Positions 32,605 to 40,929 of a DNA stretch of 64,000 bases are shown here, in pieces (position 1 is the first letter of the stretch; each line of letters opens with the position of its first letter). Location of the stretch: assembly GCA_023421955.1 (NCBI GenBank), contig JAEZSE010000031.1, positions 69,945-133,944 on the forward strand. Reading direction: 5' to 3'. The position numbers and the translations under genes are program-made. The notes beneath the pieces were generated by a model. The model did no database searches. It had not been told where the DNA came from and worked only from the letters and a program-made list of their open reading frames with translations. The stretch comes from Bacillota bacterium. GTDB taxonomy: Bacteria; Bacillota; Clostridia; Christensenellales; UMGS416.

Positions 32605-33789
32605 CTAAATCCCCATCTCCTGTTTGCACTCCGCAAATGCCTTCATCGCAAAATCCAGATCCTCTTTGCTGTGCGCGGCGGAAATCTGCGTGCGGATGCG
32701 GGCCTTGCCCTTGGGCACCACCGGGAAGAAGAAACCAACCACATAGACGCCTTTTTCCAGCATGCGGGCAGCCATGGCCTGCGCAAGCTGCGCATCATAG
32801 AGCATGATCGGCGCAATGGGATGGTCGCTTTCAGGAATGTCGAAGCCCAATTCCTTTATGCCGGCGCGGAAATAGCGAGTGTTTTCCTCCAGCCGGTCAC
32901 GAAGCCCGGTGGATTCGGTGAGCAGGTTGAGCGTCTCCAGCGTGGCGGCGGCGATGGCCGGGGCTAATGTGTTGGAAAACAGATAGGGCCGGCTGCGCTG
33001 CCGCAGCAGGTCCACCACGGTCTTCTTTGCCGCCGTATAGCCGCCGGACGCGCCGCCCAGCGCCTTGCCGAAGGTGCCGGTGAGGATATCCACCCGACCC
33101 ATCACGCCGCAGTATTCGGGAGTCCCCCTGCCCTGCCTACCCATAAAGCCTACGGCGTGAGAGTCATCCACCATCACAAGCGCCCCATAGCGGTCTGCCA
33201 GGTCGCAGATGCCCTTCAGGTTGGCGATGAAGCCGTCCATCGAGAACACGCCGTCGGTGGCGATCAGCTTGATGCGTGCACCAGCAGCATCAGCTTCCTT
33301 CAGTTTTGTCTCAAGATCGTTCATATCGTTATTCGCATACCGGTAGCGCTGGGCCTTGCACAGACGGATGCCGTCAATGATGCTGGCGTGGTTCAATGAA
33401 TCGGAAATCACCGCGTCCTGCTCGGTGAGCAGCGTCTCAAACAGGCCGCCGTTGGCGTCGAAGCAGGAGGAATAGAGAATGGCATCCTCCATACCCAGAA
33501 ATTCGGCAAGCTTTTCCTCCAGCTGCCTGTGCAGCGCCTGCGTGCCACAGATGAACCGCACAGAGGAAAGGCCGTGGCCCCACTTCTCATAGCTGTTTTT
33601 TGCTGCCTCGATGAGCCTTGGGTGGTCGGAAAGGCCCAGATAGTTGTTGGCGCACAGGTTCAGCACCTGCTTGCCGCCTACATCGATCCAGGCCTGTTGA
33701 GGGCTTTCGATAATGCGCTCGGTCTTCCAGAGGCCAGAGGCGCGGATTTCCTGAAGTTGGGACGCGAAGATTTCAAAAGCTTGGTTCAT
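32605..33789 (-). CDS. kbl: Glycine C-acetyltransferase (2-amino-3-ketobutyrate CoA ligase)
   Basis: 394 residues, an alpha-oxoamine synthase. PLP binds Lys242 in TGTFGKALGGASGGY. VMVDDSHAVGFMG (about 206-218) and NNYLGLSDHPRLI near the N terminus are family signatures. It cleaves 2-amino-3-ketobutyrate with CoA to glycine and acetyl-CoA, the step after threonine dehydrogenase, whose gene lies just upstream on the same strand. ATG 33789 (MNQAFEIFASQL) follows AAAGGA. About 300 nt of repeats separate it from tdh, so co-transcription is uncertain. Confidence 0.95.
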   Translation of the reverse strand: MNQAFEIFASQLQEIRASGLWKTERIIESPQQAWIDVGGKQVLNLCANNYLGLSDHPRLIEAAKNSYEKWGHGLSSVRFICGTQALHRQLEEKLAEFLGMEDAILYSSCFDANGGLFETLLTEQDAVISDSLNHASIIDGIRLCKAQRYRYANNDMNDLETKLKEADAAGARIKLIATDGVFSMDGFIANLKGICDLADRYGALVMVDDSHAVGFMGRQGRGTPEYCGVMGRVDILTGTFGKALGGASGGYTAAKKTVVDLLRQRSRPYLFSNTLAPAIAAATLETLNLLTESTGLRDRLEENTRYFRAGIKELGFDIPESDHPIAPIMLYDAQLAQAMAARMLEKGVYVVGFFFPVVPKGKARIRTQISAAHSKEDLDFAMKAFAECKQEMGI

Positions 33790-33804
33790 GAGAAATCCTT
33801 TCTC

Positions 33805-33899
33805 CCCCGCGGGGGGCATCCCTCCCTACCCTCCCTTAAGTCGGTGCGCTCAGCGCCGACGGCTAAGGGGGGATGCCGCCACAGCGGCTGGGGGGATAT
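33805..33899. repeat. C6/G6 hairpin repeat, family A copy 7
   Basis: It begins CCCCGCGGGGGG, then CATCCCTCCCTACCCTCCCTT, an inserted stem GTCGG-CGCTGAGC-type around 33841-33860, AAGGGGGG, inner stem GCCGC-CACA-GCGGC and GGGGGGATATT. It is an enlarged version with an extra hairpin and lies between kbl and tdh. Confidence 0.65.
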
Positions 33900-33903
33900 T
33901 CTC

Positions 33904-33931
33904 GGGCCGGGACAGAGCCCGGCCCCTACTG
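33904..33931. repeat. GC-rich palindromic repeat, family B copy 3
   Basis: GGGCCGGGAC-AGA-GCCCGGCCCCTACTG. It directly abuts family A copy 7. The arms and the CTACTG flank match copies 1 and 2. Confidence 0.75.
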
Positions 33932-34087
33932 GGGGGATTGGGGCGAAGCCCCACCTTCAAACTAAGGGCGGGTGGGTGGGCAACCAAGACGGAAAGCCAA
34001 GATGGTGAGCGGTTCTGGGCTGGCCGCGACCTATCAGCCGCTGCTCGCCTATGCATCCTAGAACCCCACCCTTACCAATGACGGGAT

Positions 34088-35122
34088 TTACTCCCAATCC
34101 AAAACCACCTTGCCGCACTCGCCGCCCAGCATTGCCGCGAAGCCCTTGGCAAAGTCGGTGTAGGGGAAGCGGTGAGTAATCACCGGCGAGATATCAAGGC
34201 CGCTTTGTAAAAGGGTGGTCATCTTGTACCATGTCTCAAACATTTCCCGGCCATAAATTCCCTTGATGTGCAGGCCCTTGAATACGATCTTGTTCCAGTC
34301 CACCTGCGTGTCTGGCTTGTGGATGCCAAGCAACGCGATGCGCCCCCCGTTGAACATATTGTCCACCATGTCGGAGAAGGCCGCGCCATTGCCGGACATT
34401 TCCAGGCCCACATCAAAGCCTTCCTTCATGCCCAGCGCCTTCATTGCGTCGCGCACGGTGCTCTTTGATACATCCAGCGCCACGGTAGCGCCCATTTGTT
34501 TGGCCAGTTTGAGGCGGGTAGGGTTCACATCGGTGATCACGATGTTGCGTGCCCCGGCGTGCTTGACGACCGCGCAGGCCATGAGGCCAATGGGCCCGGC
34601 GCCAGTGATCAAAACATCCTCGCCAAGCACGTCGAAGGAAAGCGCCGTGTGCACGGCGTTGCCAAAGGGGTCAAAGATGCTGTAAAGCTCCTCAGGGATC
34701 TTGGGATCACACACCCACACGTTTGTTGCAGGCAGGCAAAGGTATTGGGCAAAGGCGCCATTGCGGTTCACACCGACACCCACGGTGTTGGGGCAGAGGT
34801 GTCGGCGTCCGGCCAGGCAGTTGCGGCAGCGGCCGCACACGATGTGGCCCTCACCGCTCACCAGCATGCCGGGCTTCAGATCGTGCACACCGTCTCCCAC
34901 CTGTTCAATCACGCCCACATACTCATGGCCGATCACCATCGGTGTCTTGATTGTCTGTTGCGACCAAGGGTCCCAGTTATAGATGTGCAGATCGGTGCCG
35001 CAGATGGCAGTCTTTTTGATGCGGATCAGCACCTCGCCGGCGCGTGCCTCCGGCACCGGCACTTCGGTCAATACAACGCCCAGGCCGGGCTGCTGTTTCA
35101 CAATAGCTTGCATGGTCTTCAT
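34088..35122 (-). CDS. tdh: L-threonine 3-dehydrogenase
   Basis: 344 residues, a zinc medium-chain dehydrogenase. Catalytic zinc ligands are Cys41 (AICGTDLHIYNWD), His66 and Glu67 (IGHEYVG). The structural zinc uses Cys96, Cys99, Cys102 and Cys110. The Rossmann segment is VLITGAGPIGLMACAV. It oxidises threonine to 2-amino-3-ketobutyrate with NAD+, feeding kbl. ATG 35122 follows GGAGG by 6 nt. A good promoter lies about 40 nt upstream. Confidence 0.96.
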   Translation of the reverse strand: MKTMQAIVKQQPGLGVVLTEVPVPEARAGEVLIRIKKTAICGTDLHIYNWDPWSQQTIKTPMVIGHEYVGVIEQVGDGVHDLKPGMLVSGEGHIVCGRCRNCLAGRRHLCPNTVGVGVNRNGAFAQYLCLPATNVWVCDPKIPEELYSIFDPFGNAVHTALSFDVLGEDVLITGAGPIGLMACAVVKHAGARNIVITDVNPTRLKLAKQMGATVALDVSKSTVRDAMKALGMKEGFDVGLEMSGNGAAFSDMVDNMFNGGRIALLGIHKPDTQVDWNKIVFKGLHIKGIYGREMFETWYKMTTLLQSGLDISPVITHRFPYTDFAKGFAAMLGGECGKVVLDWE

Positions 35123-35158
35123 GGCTTGCCTCCGAAATGGATTGAATACCAATACATC

Positions 35159-35187
35159 ATTATATTATTCATGAGTGTATATCACAA
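35159..35187 (-). promoter_or_regulatory. Promoter of tdh
   Basis: On the minus strand, TTGTGA (35187-35182), 17-bp spacer, TATAAT (35164-35159). The -10 is perfect, and the start lies about 30 nt before the tdh ATG. Confidence 0.7.
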
Positions 35188-35592
35188 TATGACGGAAGAA
35201 GCGATTGGGGTTGCTGAAGCGGTAAGTATTGGCAAATGAAGGAGCAGGCAGCAGCCATAAGGCTCTGCCTGCTGCACACCTGTTCTTACACACATATACA
35301 TTTCTTTTATTCTTATATTCTTGGATGTTGACGGTTCGTTGTCAGTTCGTTGTCGCCTCGTTGGCGCGTTTGATGCCGTTTGGTGTGTCGAGACAGTAAG
35401 GTAAATTGGCGGAAACTCCAGGTGCCATCGGGGTTGTGGCAATTGATGTGTGTGTCGTTCGGTGTGTCAGACCGTGTGTCGGAAAATGCATTGGTGCAGG
35501 CTAGAATGCGGTAAATTGCTTGTCATCGCATAAATAGCGTATGCGAAAGGGGCCGGTACAGAGCCCGGCCCCTACATGGACATCATGATCAA
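35188..35592. other. Non-coding interval upstream of tdh
   Basis: It contains an inverted repeat GCAGGCAG with CTGCCTGC at about 35245-35274, a GT-rich stretch with repeated GTGTGTCG/GTTCGTTGTC words (about 35330-35480), and family B copy 4. No coding potential was seen. A 22-codon frame at 35171-35239 overlaps the tdh promoter and lacks a ribosome-binding site. Confidence 0.45.
35549..35575. repeat. GC-rich palindromic repeat, family B copy 4
   Basis: GGGGCCGGTAC-AGA-GCCCGGCCCCTAC, with one mismatch in the left arm. It stands 18 nt from family A copy 8. Confidence 0.7.
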
Positions 35593-35653
35593 GATCCCTC
35601 CCTACCCGCCCTTACTAAGGGGGGATGTCGCTCGAAAGCGACAGGGGGGATTT
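35593..35653. repeat. C6/G6 hairpin repeat, family A copy 8
   Basis: ATCCCTCCCTACCCGCCCTTACTAAGGGGGG, inner stem TGTCGCT-CGAA-AGCGACA, AGGGGGGATTT. Its end touches the stop codon of the GH4 gene, so it probably forms that gene's 3' end. Confidence 0.7.
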
Positions 35654-36962
35654 ACTTATACTCCGGCAGCCAATCGCCATGGGCTTCGATCAGCTCATCG
35701 CACATAGCCTTGATGTCATCAATCGAGAGCTCTGCCGAGGTGTGCGGATCCATCATCGCAGCGTGATAGATTGCTTCCTTCTTGCGGGTGAGCGCAGCCT
35801 CGATCGTGAGCAACTGCACGTTGATGTTGCTGCGGTTCAGCGCTGCCAGCTGCTCCGGCAGCTCGCCGATATGGCAGGGAGTCACACCGCTTGCGTCTAC
35901 CAGGCACGGCACCTCTACCACGGCCTTGGCGGGCAGGTTGGTGATCAAACCGGTGTTGAGAACGTTGCCGCCAATCTTGTAGGGTTTGTTGGTCACCATG
36001 GCCTCCATGATGTAGGAGGCATATTCATGGGAGCGCTGGTGCTCCAGGTCGGGGTTGTTCACCAGGCTGTCGCGCATGCGCTTCCAGCCTTCGATCTGAT
36101 TGACACAGCGGCGGGGGTATTCATCCAGCGGGATATTGTAGCGCTCAATGAGCTCCGGGTACTTCTCCTTGATGAAATAGGGCATGTATTCGGCGTTGTG
36201 CTCGCTGGATTCTGTCACATAATAGCCGAAGGTGTGCATGATCTCATGGCGGACCTTGTCCCACTCAGGGGCACCCTTTTCCTTACTCCTGCGCTTGATC
36301 TCCGGATACAGATCCTCACCGTTTTTCGTAATCTCCAGCAGCCAGGCCATGTGGTTGATGCCGGCGATCTTCCACTGCACCTGGTCGTCATACTCCAGAT
36401 CCACACCGTTCAAAAGGCTGGACGCGCAGATTTGCACACTGTGGCACAGGCCCACGGTCTTGACTTTTGTGGCCCGCAGCATCGCGCCGGTGAGCATCGC
36501 CATCGGGTTGGTGTAGTTCAGAAGCCACGCCTTGGGGCATACGGCCTCCATGTCGGCCGCGAAATCAAACATTACCGGCAGCGTACGCAGCGTGCGGAAG
36601 ATGCCGCCGATGCCCAATGTGTCTGCGATGGTCTGCCTCAGGCCGAATTTCTTCGGGATCTCGAAGTCGGTGATCGTGCAGGGGTCATAGCCGCCCACCT
36701 GAATGGCGTTCACGACAAAGCTGGCGTCTTTCAACGCCTCCCGGCGGTTGGAAACGCCAAGATATTTCCGGATCGTTGCGCGGCCTTCATTACAATTCTT
36801 ATTGATCGCCTGCAGCATTGTGAAGCTTTCATCCAGGCGGGCGCTGTCAATGTCATACAGCGCGATTTCGCAGTCGTGCATTGCCGGGGAAAGCATCGAA
36901 TCCCCCAGCACATTCTTGGAAAACACCGTGCTGCCGGCGCCCATAAACGCGATCTTAACCAT
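35652..36962 (-). CDS. Glycoside hydrolase family 4 (alpha-galactosidase/glucosidase type)
   Basis: 436 residues. NAD+ binds at MGAGSTVF (7-14). The Mn2+ site includes Cys173 and His174 (GLCHSVQ), and the LNYTNPMAM and GGYDPCTITDFEIPKKFGLR motifs are present. GH4 enzymes use NAD+ and Mn2+ in an oxidation-elimination mechanism. The DFEIPKKFGLRQTIADTLG stretch suggests the MelA/AglA group, acting on alpha-galactosides or alpha-glucosides. It is divergent from an AraC regulator that probably controls it. ATG 36962 follows GGAGG; a TATAAT lies near 36994-36999. Confidence 0.92.
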   Translation of the reverse strand: MVKIAFMGAGSTVFSKNVLGDSMLSPAMHDCEIALYDIDSARLDESFTMLQAINKNCNEGRATIRKYLGVSNRREALKDASFVVNAIQVGGYDPCTITDFEIPKKFGLRQTIADTLGIGGIFRTLRTLPVMFDFAADMEAVCPKAWLLNYTNPMAMLTGAMLRATKVKTVGLCHSVQICASSLLNGVDLEYDDQVQWKIAGINHMAWLLEITKNGEDLYPEIKRRSKEKGAPEWDKVRHEIMHTFGYYVTESSEHNAEYMPYFIKEKYPELIERYNIPLDEYPRRCVNQIEGWKRMRDSLVNNPDLEHQRSHEYASYIMEAMVTNKPYKIGGNVLNTGLITNLPAKAVVEVPCLVDASGVTPCHIGELPEQLAALNRSNINVQLLTIEAALTRKKEAIYHAAMMDPHTSAELSIDDIKAMCDELIEAHGDWLPEYK

Positions 36963-37031
36963 TACATTTCCTCCCCATTCCGAATACCAGACCATTATAC
37001 CTCAAAAGCGGCAGAGGTGAAGTAGCGTCTG

Positions 37032-37061
37032 TTGCCAGATGCTGCACTTTTGTTGCATAAT
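37032..37061 (+). promoter_or_regulatory. Possible promoter of the AraC regulator
   Basis: TTGCCA (37032-37037), 18-bp spacer, CATAAT (37056-37061). The predicted transcription start coincides with the ATG at 37068, which has no Shine-Dalgarno sequence, so the mRNA could be leaderless. Confidence 0.45.
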
Positions 37062-37067
37062 ATTACT

Positions 37068-37934
37068 ATGATTCAACCGCGTAACCCCTGTGATGCCGAT
37101 ATCGAGTTTGACGTGCAGGATTTCGAACTGTGCGACCTCAAGCTGCTGTTTTGCGGCCACGAAAAGTGCAAGCCCGGCCACGCTTGGGGGCCGGACATGC
37201 GCAGCCACTTCGTATTCCATCTGATCCTGTCGGGTAAGGGCAAGCTCCGGACCGGCGGCAAGGAGTTCAACCTGTCTGAGCAGCAGGGGTTCCTGCTGTT
37301 TCCGGAGACTCCGGTGCACTATATTGCTGATCAGGAAACACCCTGGGAATACATCTGGGTGGGCTTCACCGGCCAGTCGGTGCCGCGCATGATCGCCAAA
37401 ACCGCGATGTCACCCACGCTGCCGGTGATCGCCTTTGTGGAGCGGTTTGAACGGGAGCGTGACCTCTTGAATCAAATCATTGTTTCTATCAAATCGGGCG
37501 GCACAGAGAATGTGATTGAAAGCTACGGTTTGTTTTTACAGTTTATGTCTCACCTGGCCCGCGAAAACAGCAAAGCGTTGCAAGCTGAGGCCTCACTGCC
37601 AAAGCTCTCCACCGAGCAATACATCGAGCGGGCCAAGGACTTCATCCGGGAAAACATCTCCCGCGATATCACAACCTCCGATGTGGCCGCCCACCTGGGC
37701 TTGAACCGCTCCTACTTTTACAAGATATTTACCGAAGCCTGCGGCAAGGCGCCGTCCCGGTTTATCACCTGGCAGCGGCTCAACACCGCCTGGCATCTGC
37801 TGAACTATACTAACATGCAAATTTCAGAGATTTCCCGGCATGTGGGTTATAACGACCCCACTTATTTCACCCGCTGCTTCACCGCCTGCTACGGCAAATC
37901 ACCCAATTCGATCAGAAATGCGGGCAAATATTGA
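37068..37934 (+). CDS. AraC family transcriptional regulator
   Basis: About 288 residues from ATG 37068. A cupin-like sugar-sensing domain (HFVFHLILSGKGKLRTGGKE, FLLFPETPVHYIADQETPWEY) is followed by the C-terminal double helix-turn-helix: ITTSDVAAHLGLNRSYFYKIF and MQISEISRHVGYNDPTYFTRCF. It is divergent from the GH4 gene and is its likely sugar-responsive activator (MelR/MsmR-like). The start is uncertain: ATG 37068 lacks a Shine-Dalgarno sequence, while TTG 37032 has GAGGTGA at a long distance. The N terminus therefore needs experimental mapping. Confidence 0.88.
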   Translation: MIQPRNPCDADIEFDVQDFELCDLKLLFCGHEKCKPGHAWGPDMRSHFVFHLILSGKGKLRTGGKEFNLSEQQGFLLFPETPVHYIADQETPWEYIWVGFTGQSVPRMIAKTAMSPTLPVIAFVERFERERDLLNQIIVSIKSGGTENVIESYGLFLQFMSHLARENSKALQAEASLPKLSTEQYIERAKDFIRENISRDITTSDVAAHLGLNRSYFYKIFTEACGKAPSRFITWQRLNTAWHLLNYTNMQISEISRHVGYNDPTYFTRCFTACYGKSPNSIRNAGKY

Positions 37935-37983
37935 CGAAGCTATATGACTTGTCAAAAGAACCTCATCATTCCTTTTATTGCGT

Positions 37984-38013
37984 TTGACACGGTTGTTTGC
38001 GTTCCCTTATAAT
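37984..38013 (+). promoter_or_regulatory. Consensus promoter upstream of the small exported-protein gene
   Basis: TTGACA (37984-37989), 18-bp spacer, TATAAT (38008-38013): both hexamers match consensus perfectly. It precedes GGAAAGG and ATG 38047 and may also drive secD-secF. Confidence 0.7.
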
Positions 38014-38046
38014 GTGTTGTATTTGTTTGTCTGGAAAGGTCGGCGG

Positions 38047-38492
38047 ATGCAAGCAATGACCGGTTCAAAGCGGAAACGGTGGATGGTTCTCCTGGCGGTA
38101 AGCGCGGCGTTGATGTTGATGCTGCCCACTGCTGCCGTGCAACCAAATATCGACACCGGCATAGCAGCAAACACCAGCCAGCTTCAGACAGCGCTGGATC
38201 GTTTTCCTGCCACAGCCGAGTCCGGCCTGGCAGATTCCGGCTTGGCTGGGTTGGGCAGGCTGATCCTGACTTGCGCCAGCCCGGCGTTTCAAGGTAACAC
38301 CCAAACCACAAGCAACGCATCAAGAGCGATTATTGCCGCAAGCCATTCCATTACCTGTCGCAGGTTTTACCGTTTTACAGCAATCACATCATTCCTCATC
38401 AAGACCCGCCTGACTGGGGCGGCTCTCAGTTGCCGCGCGCCACCTTCTTTCATCCCGCATTCCATCTAGTCAATATCCCCGGCATCCGGTGA
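38047..38492 (+). pseudogene. Small exported-protein gene with an apparent frameshift
   Basis: ATG 38047 has a ribosome-binding site and a signal peptide (KRKRWMVLLAVSAALMLMLP). The first frame reads sensibly to about 38297, then turns into unlikely sequence and stops at 38467-38469. From 38298 the neighbouring frame is open to TGA 38490 and looks protein-like: RIKSDYCRKPFHYLSQVL, PFYSNHIIPHQDPPDWGG and ATFFHPAFHLVNIPGIR. One indel near 38298-38340 joins them into about 148 residues. No known family was recognised. Frame error in the assembly, true pseudogene or programmed frameshift are all possible. secD follows 82 nt later. Confidence 0.55.
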
Positions 38493-38574
38493 AGTTGTGC
38501 GCGGGCATGCGGCTGAACAGGCTGCGCTGCCGTGTCTTCCGAATCCGGAAAAAGATAGTGAGGAGAAAGCGAAT

Positions 38575-39852
38575 ATGAAGAAGGTAAAGAGATACCATTT
38601 CTTTATCATGGCCGCCGTGATCCTGCTGATGGCGTTTGTCGCGATTTTTGGCGTGAAGATCCCCCTCGGTGTGTATGACTTCACGCTGCAAGGCGCGCCG
38701 GAAATGCGCTACGGCATCGACATCCGCGGCGGAGTGGACGCGGTGTTCCAGCCCAAGAATCTGGGCCGGCTGCCCACAACTGAAGAACTGGAAGCCGCGC
38801 GGTCGGTCATCGATACCCGCCTGGATCAGAAAAACATCTTTGACCGTGACGTGACCATTAACAAAGAATTCGGCTACATCATCGTGCGCTTCCCGTGGAA
38901 GTCGGGCGAGAAAGATTTCGACCCCCAGAAGGCCATCAAGGAGCTGGGCGAAACAGCGAAGCTCACCTTCCGCGATTCCAGCGGCAACGTCCTGCTGGAC
39001 GGCACCCATGTGACATTGAGCCAGCCGGGCACCAACCCCGACACCGGTGGTTTTGTGGTGAACCTTGAGTTCGACGGCGAGGGCGCCAAGCTGTTTGCGG
39101 ACGCGACCGGCAAGCTGATCGGCCAGACAATGTCCATCTATATGGATGAGACAGAGATCTCCAGCCCGACCGTGAAGACACAGATCTCCGGCGGCAGGGC
39201 CTACATCGACAACATGAAGGATTATGACGAGGCCAAGAAGCTGGCAGACAAGATCGCCGCAGGCGCGCTGCCCTTCTCGCTGGAAACGAAGAACAACTCC
39301 ACGATCAGCCCCACGCTGGGCACCGGCGCTCTGGACACAATGGTGATCGCCGGCGAGCTGGCCTTCGGCATCATTTGCCTGTTCCTGCTGCTCTACTACA
39401 AGCTGCCCGGCTTTGTGGCCTGCCTGGCACTGCTGATGCAGATGGCCGGCCAGTTGCTGGCATTGTCGCTGCCCCAGCTCACGCTCACCTTGCCCGGCAT
39501 CGCTGGTGTCATCCTCTCCATCGGCATGGGTGTGGACGCCAACATCATCATTTCCGAGCGCATCAGCGAGGAAATCAAGGCCGGCCGCACGCTGGACGCC
39601 GCCATTGCCGCCGGCTTCAAACGGGCATTCAGTTCGGTGTTTGACGGCAATATCACCGTGTGGATTGTGGCCGCGATCCTATACTTCCTGGGCTCCGGTG
39701 CGATCCAGTCTTTCGCGATCACGCTGGCGATCGGCGTGGCGATGAACTTCCTGGCCGGCGTGTTCTCCTCCAGGCTCATGATCAAGTCGCTGAGCCGCTT
39801 TGAGTTCCTGCGTAAGCCCGGACTCTACACGAAAGGATGGTCAAAGGCATGA
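38575..39852 (+). CDS. secD: Protein translocase subunit SecD
   Basis: 425 residues. An N-terminal membrane helix (FIMAAVILLMAFVAIFGVKI) is followed by the periplasmic-type P1 domain with RYGIDIRGGVDAVFQP. The C-terminal membrane bundle has GIAGVILSIGMGVDANIIISER and later helices. With SecF it uses the proton or sodium gradient to help release translocated proteins from SecYEG. ATG 38575 follows AGGAGA; the longer frame from 38497 lacks support. The stop overlaps secF as ATGA. yajC is not present. Confidence 0.97.
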   Translation: MKKVKRYHFFIMAAVILLMAFVAIFGVKIPLGVYDFTLQGAPEMRYGIDIRGGVDAVFQPKNLGRLPTTEELEAARSVIDTRLDQKNIFDRDVTINKEFGYIIVRFPWKSGEKDFDPQKAIKELGETAKLTFRDSSGNVLLDGTHVTLSQPGTNPDTGGFVVNLEFDGEGAKLFADATGKLIGQTMSIYMDETEISSPTVKTQISGGRAYIDNMKDYDEAKKLADKIAAGALPFSLETKNNSTISPTLGTGALDTMVIAGELAFGIICLFLLLYYKLPGFVACLALLMQMAGQLLALSLPQLTLTLPGIAGVILSIGMGVDANIIISERISEEIKAGRTLDAAIAAGFKRAFSSVFDGNITVWIVAAILYFLGSGAIQSFAITLAIGVAMNFLAGVFSSRLMIKSLSRFEFLRKPGLYTKGWSKA

Positions 39853-40793
39853 AGCGAATCATCCCGTTTTATGAAAAGCGTTACATTTATTTCATTATCT
39901 CGGGCCTGATCATACTGGCTGGCATCGTGGGCATGATTGTCAATGGCGTGCAGCTGGATATCCAATTCAAAGGCGGCGCAATCCTGAAATACACCACCAC
40001 CGCCCCTGTGGACGCCGCACGCGCTGCAGAAGTGGCCGGCACCACACTAAACCGCCTTGTGGATGCCCAGTTGACCAACGACCTGCTCACCAAGCAGGAG
40101 CGCCTGGTGCTGAACCTGGCCGGCAACGAAGGCCTGGATGCCGACGCCCAGCAGAAGCTGGACAACGCGCTGAAGGCCGAGTTCCCAAACGCCGGCCTGG
40201 CAGTATCCGAGACGATCCTGGTGGAACCCTTCTTCGGCAAGCAGTTCCTGCGCAATGGCATGCTGGCCATCGTGCTGGCATCCATTTTGATCGTGTTTTA
40301 TGTGTGGTACAGCTTCCGCAGGATCTCCGGCCTCTCCGCAGGCGTGATGGCGCTGGTGGCGTTGCTGCACGACCTGTTGGTGGTGTTCTTCACCTGCGTG
40401 CTGTTTAAGATTCCGATTGGCGACAGCTTCGTGGCTGTGGCACTCACGATTATCGGTTACTCCATCAACGACACGATCGTCATTTACGACCGCATCCGTG
40501 AAAACGCCCGCCTCGATTCCAAGATGCCGGTGGACCAGCTGGTGAACCGCTCGGTCACCCAATCGCTGAGCCGCTCGGTGAACACCAACCTGGCCGTATT
40601 CCTGTCCATCTCGCTGGTTTGGATCTTCGCATTCGGCAACGGTATTGACTCCATCCAGCGCTTCGCGCTGCCGATGGCAGTGGGCTGCATTAGCGGCTGC
40701 TATTCCACCGTGTGCATCGCCGGGCCCCTGTGGGCGATGTGGCAGCTCCGCAAGAAGAACAACCGGCTCAAGCACGTCAAGCAGAACGCTTAG
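39849..40793 (+). CDS. secF: Protein translocase subunit SecF
   Basis: 314 residues. The first helix (YIYFIISGLIILAGIVGMIV) leads to LDIQFKGGAILKYTT, the SecF equivalent of the SecD G-G-x-x motif. The membrane bundle has ALLHDLLVVFFTCVL and ALTIIGYSINDTIVIYDRIREN, with the conserved Asp for ion coupling. It partners SecD, from which it is translated by ATGA overlap. The gene pair ends at a strong terminator. Confidence 0.97.
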   Translation: MKRIIPFYEKRYIYFIISGLIILAGIVGMIVNGVQLDIQFKGGAILKYTTTAPVDAARAAEVAGTTLNRLVDAQLTNDLLTKQERLVLNLAGNEGLDADAQQKLDNALKAEFPNAGLAVSETILVEPFFGKQFLRNGMLAIVLASILIVFYVWYSFRRISGLSAGVMALVALLHDLLVVFFTCVLFKIPIGDSFVAVALTIIGYSINDTIVIYDRIRENARLDSKMPVDQLVNRSVTQSLSRSVNTNLAVFLSISLVWIFAFGNGIDSIQRFALPMAVGCISGCYSTVCIAGPLWAMWQLRKKNNRLKHVKQNA

Positions 40794-40814
40794 CCCAAGA
40801 AGTCGTATGCATTC

Positions 40815-40849
40815 ATGCCCTCCCGGCATTGCCGGGAGGGCATTTCTTA
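40815..40849 (+). terminator. secDF terminator
   Basis: ATGCCCTCCCGGC (40815-40827) pairs perfectly with GCCGGGAGGGCAT (40831-40843) around a 3-nt loop, then TTTCTTAT. Confidence 0.88.
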
Positions 40850-40929
40850 TATCCAAATTGAAAGGATGGTGGAAAGATGATACGATGCTTGTATCGGCCA
40901 TGCCCGAGATATATCCTGGAGGGATTGCG

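Noticed and set aside
35171..35239. 22-codon frame MSVYHNMTEEAIGVAEAVSIGK
   Set aside because: It has no ribosome-binding site and overlaps the tdh promoter; most likely chance.
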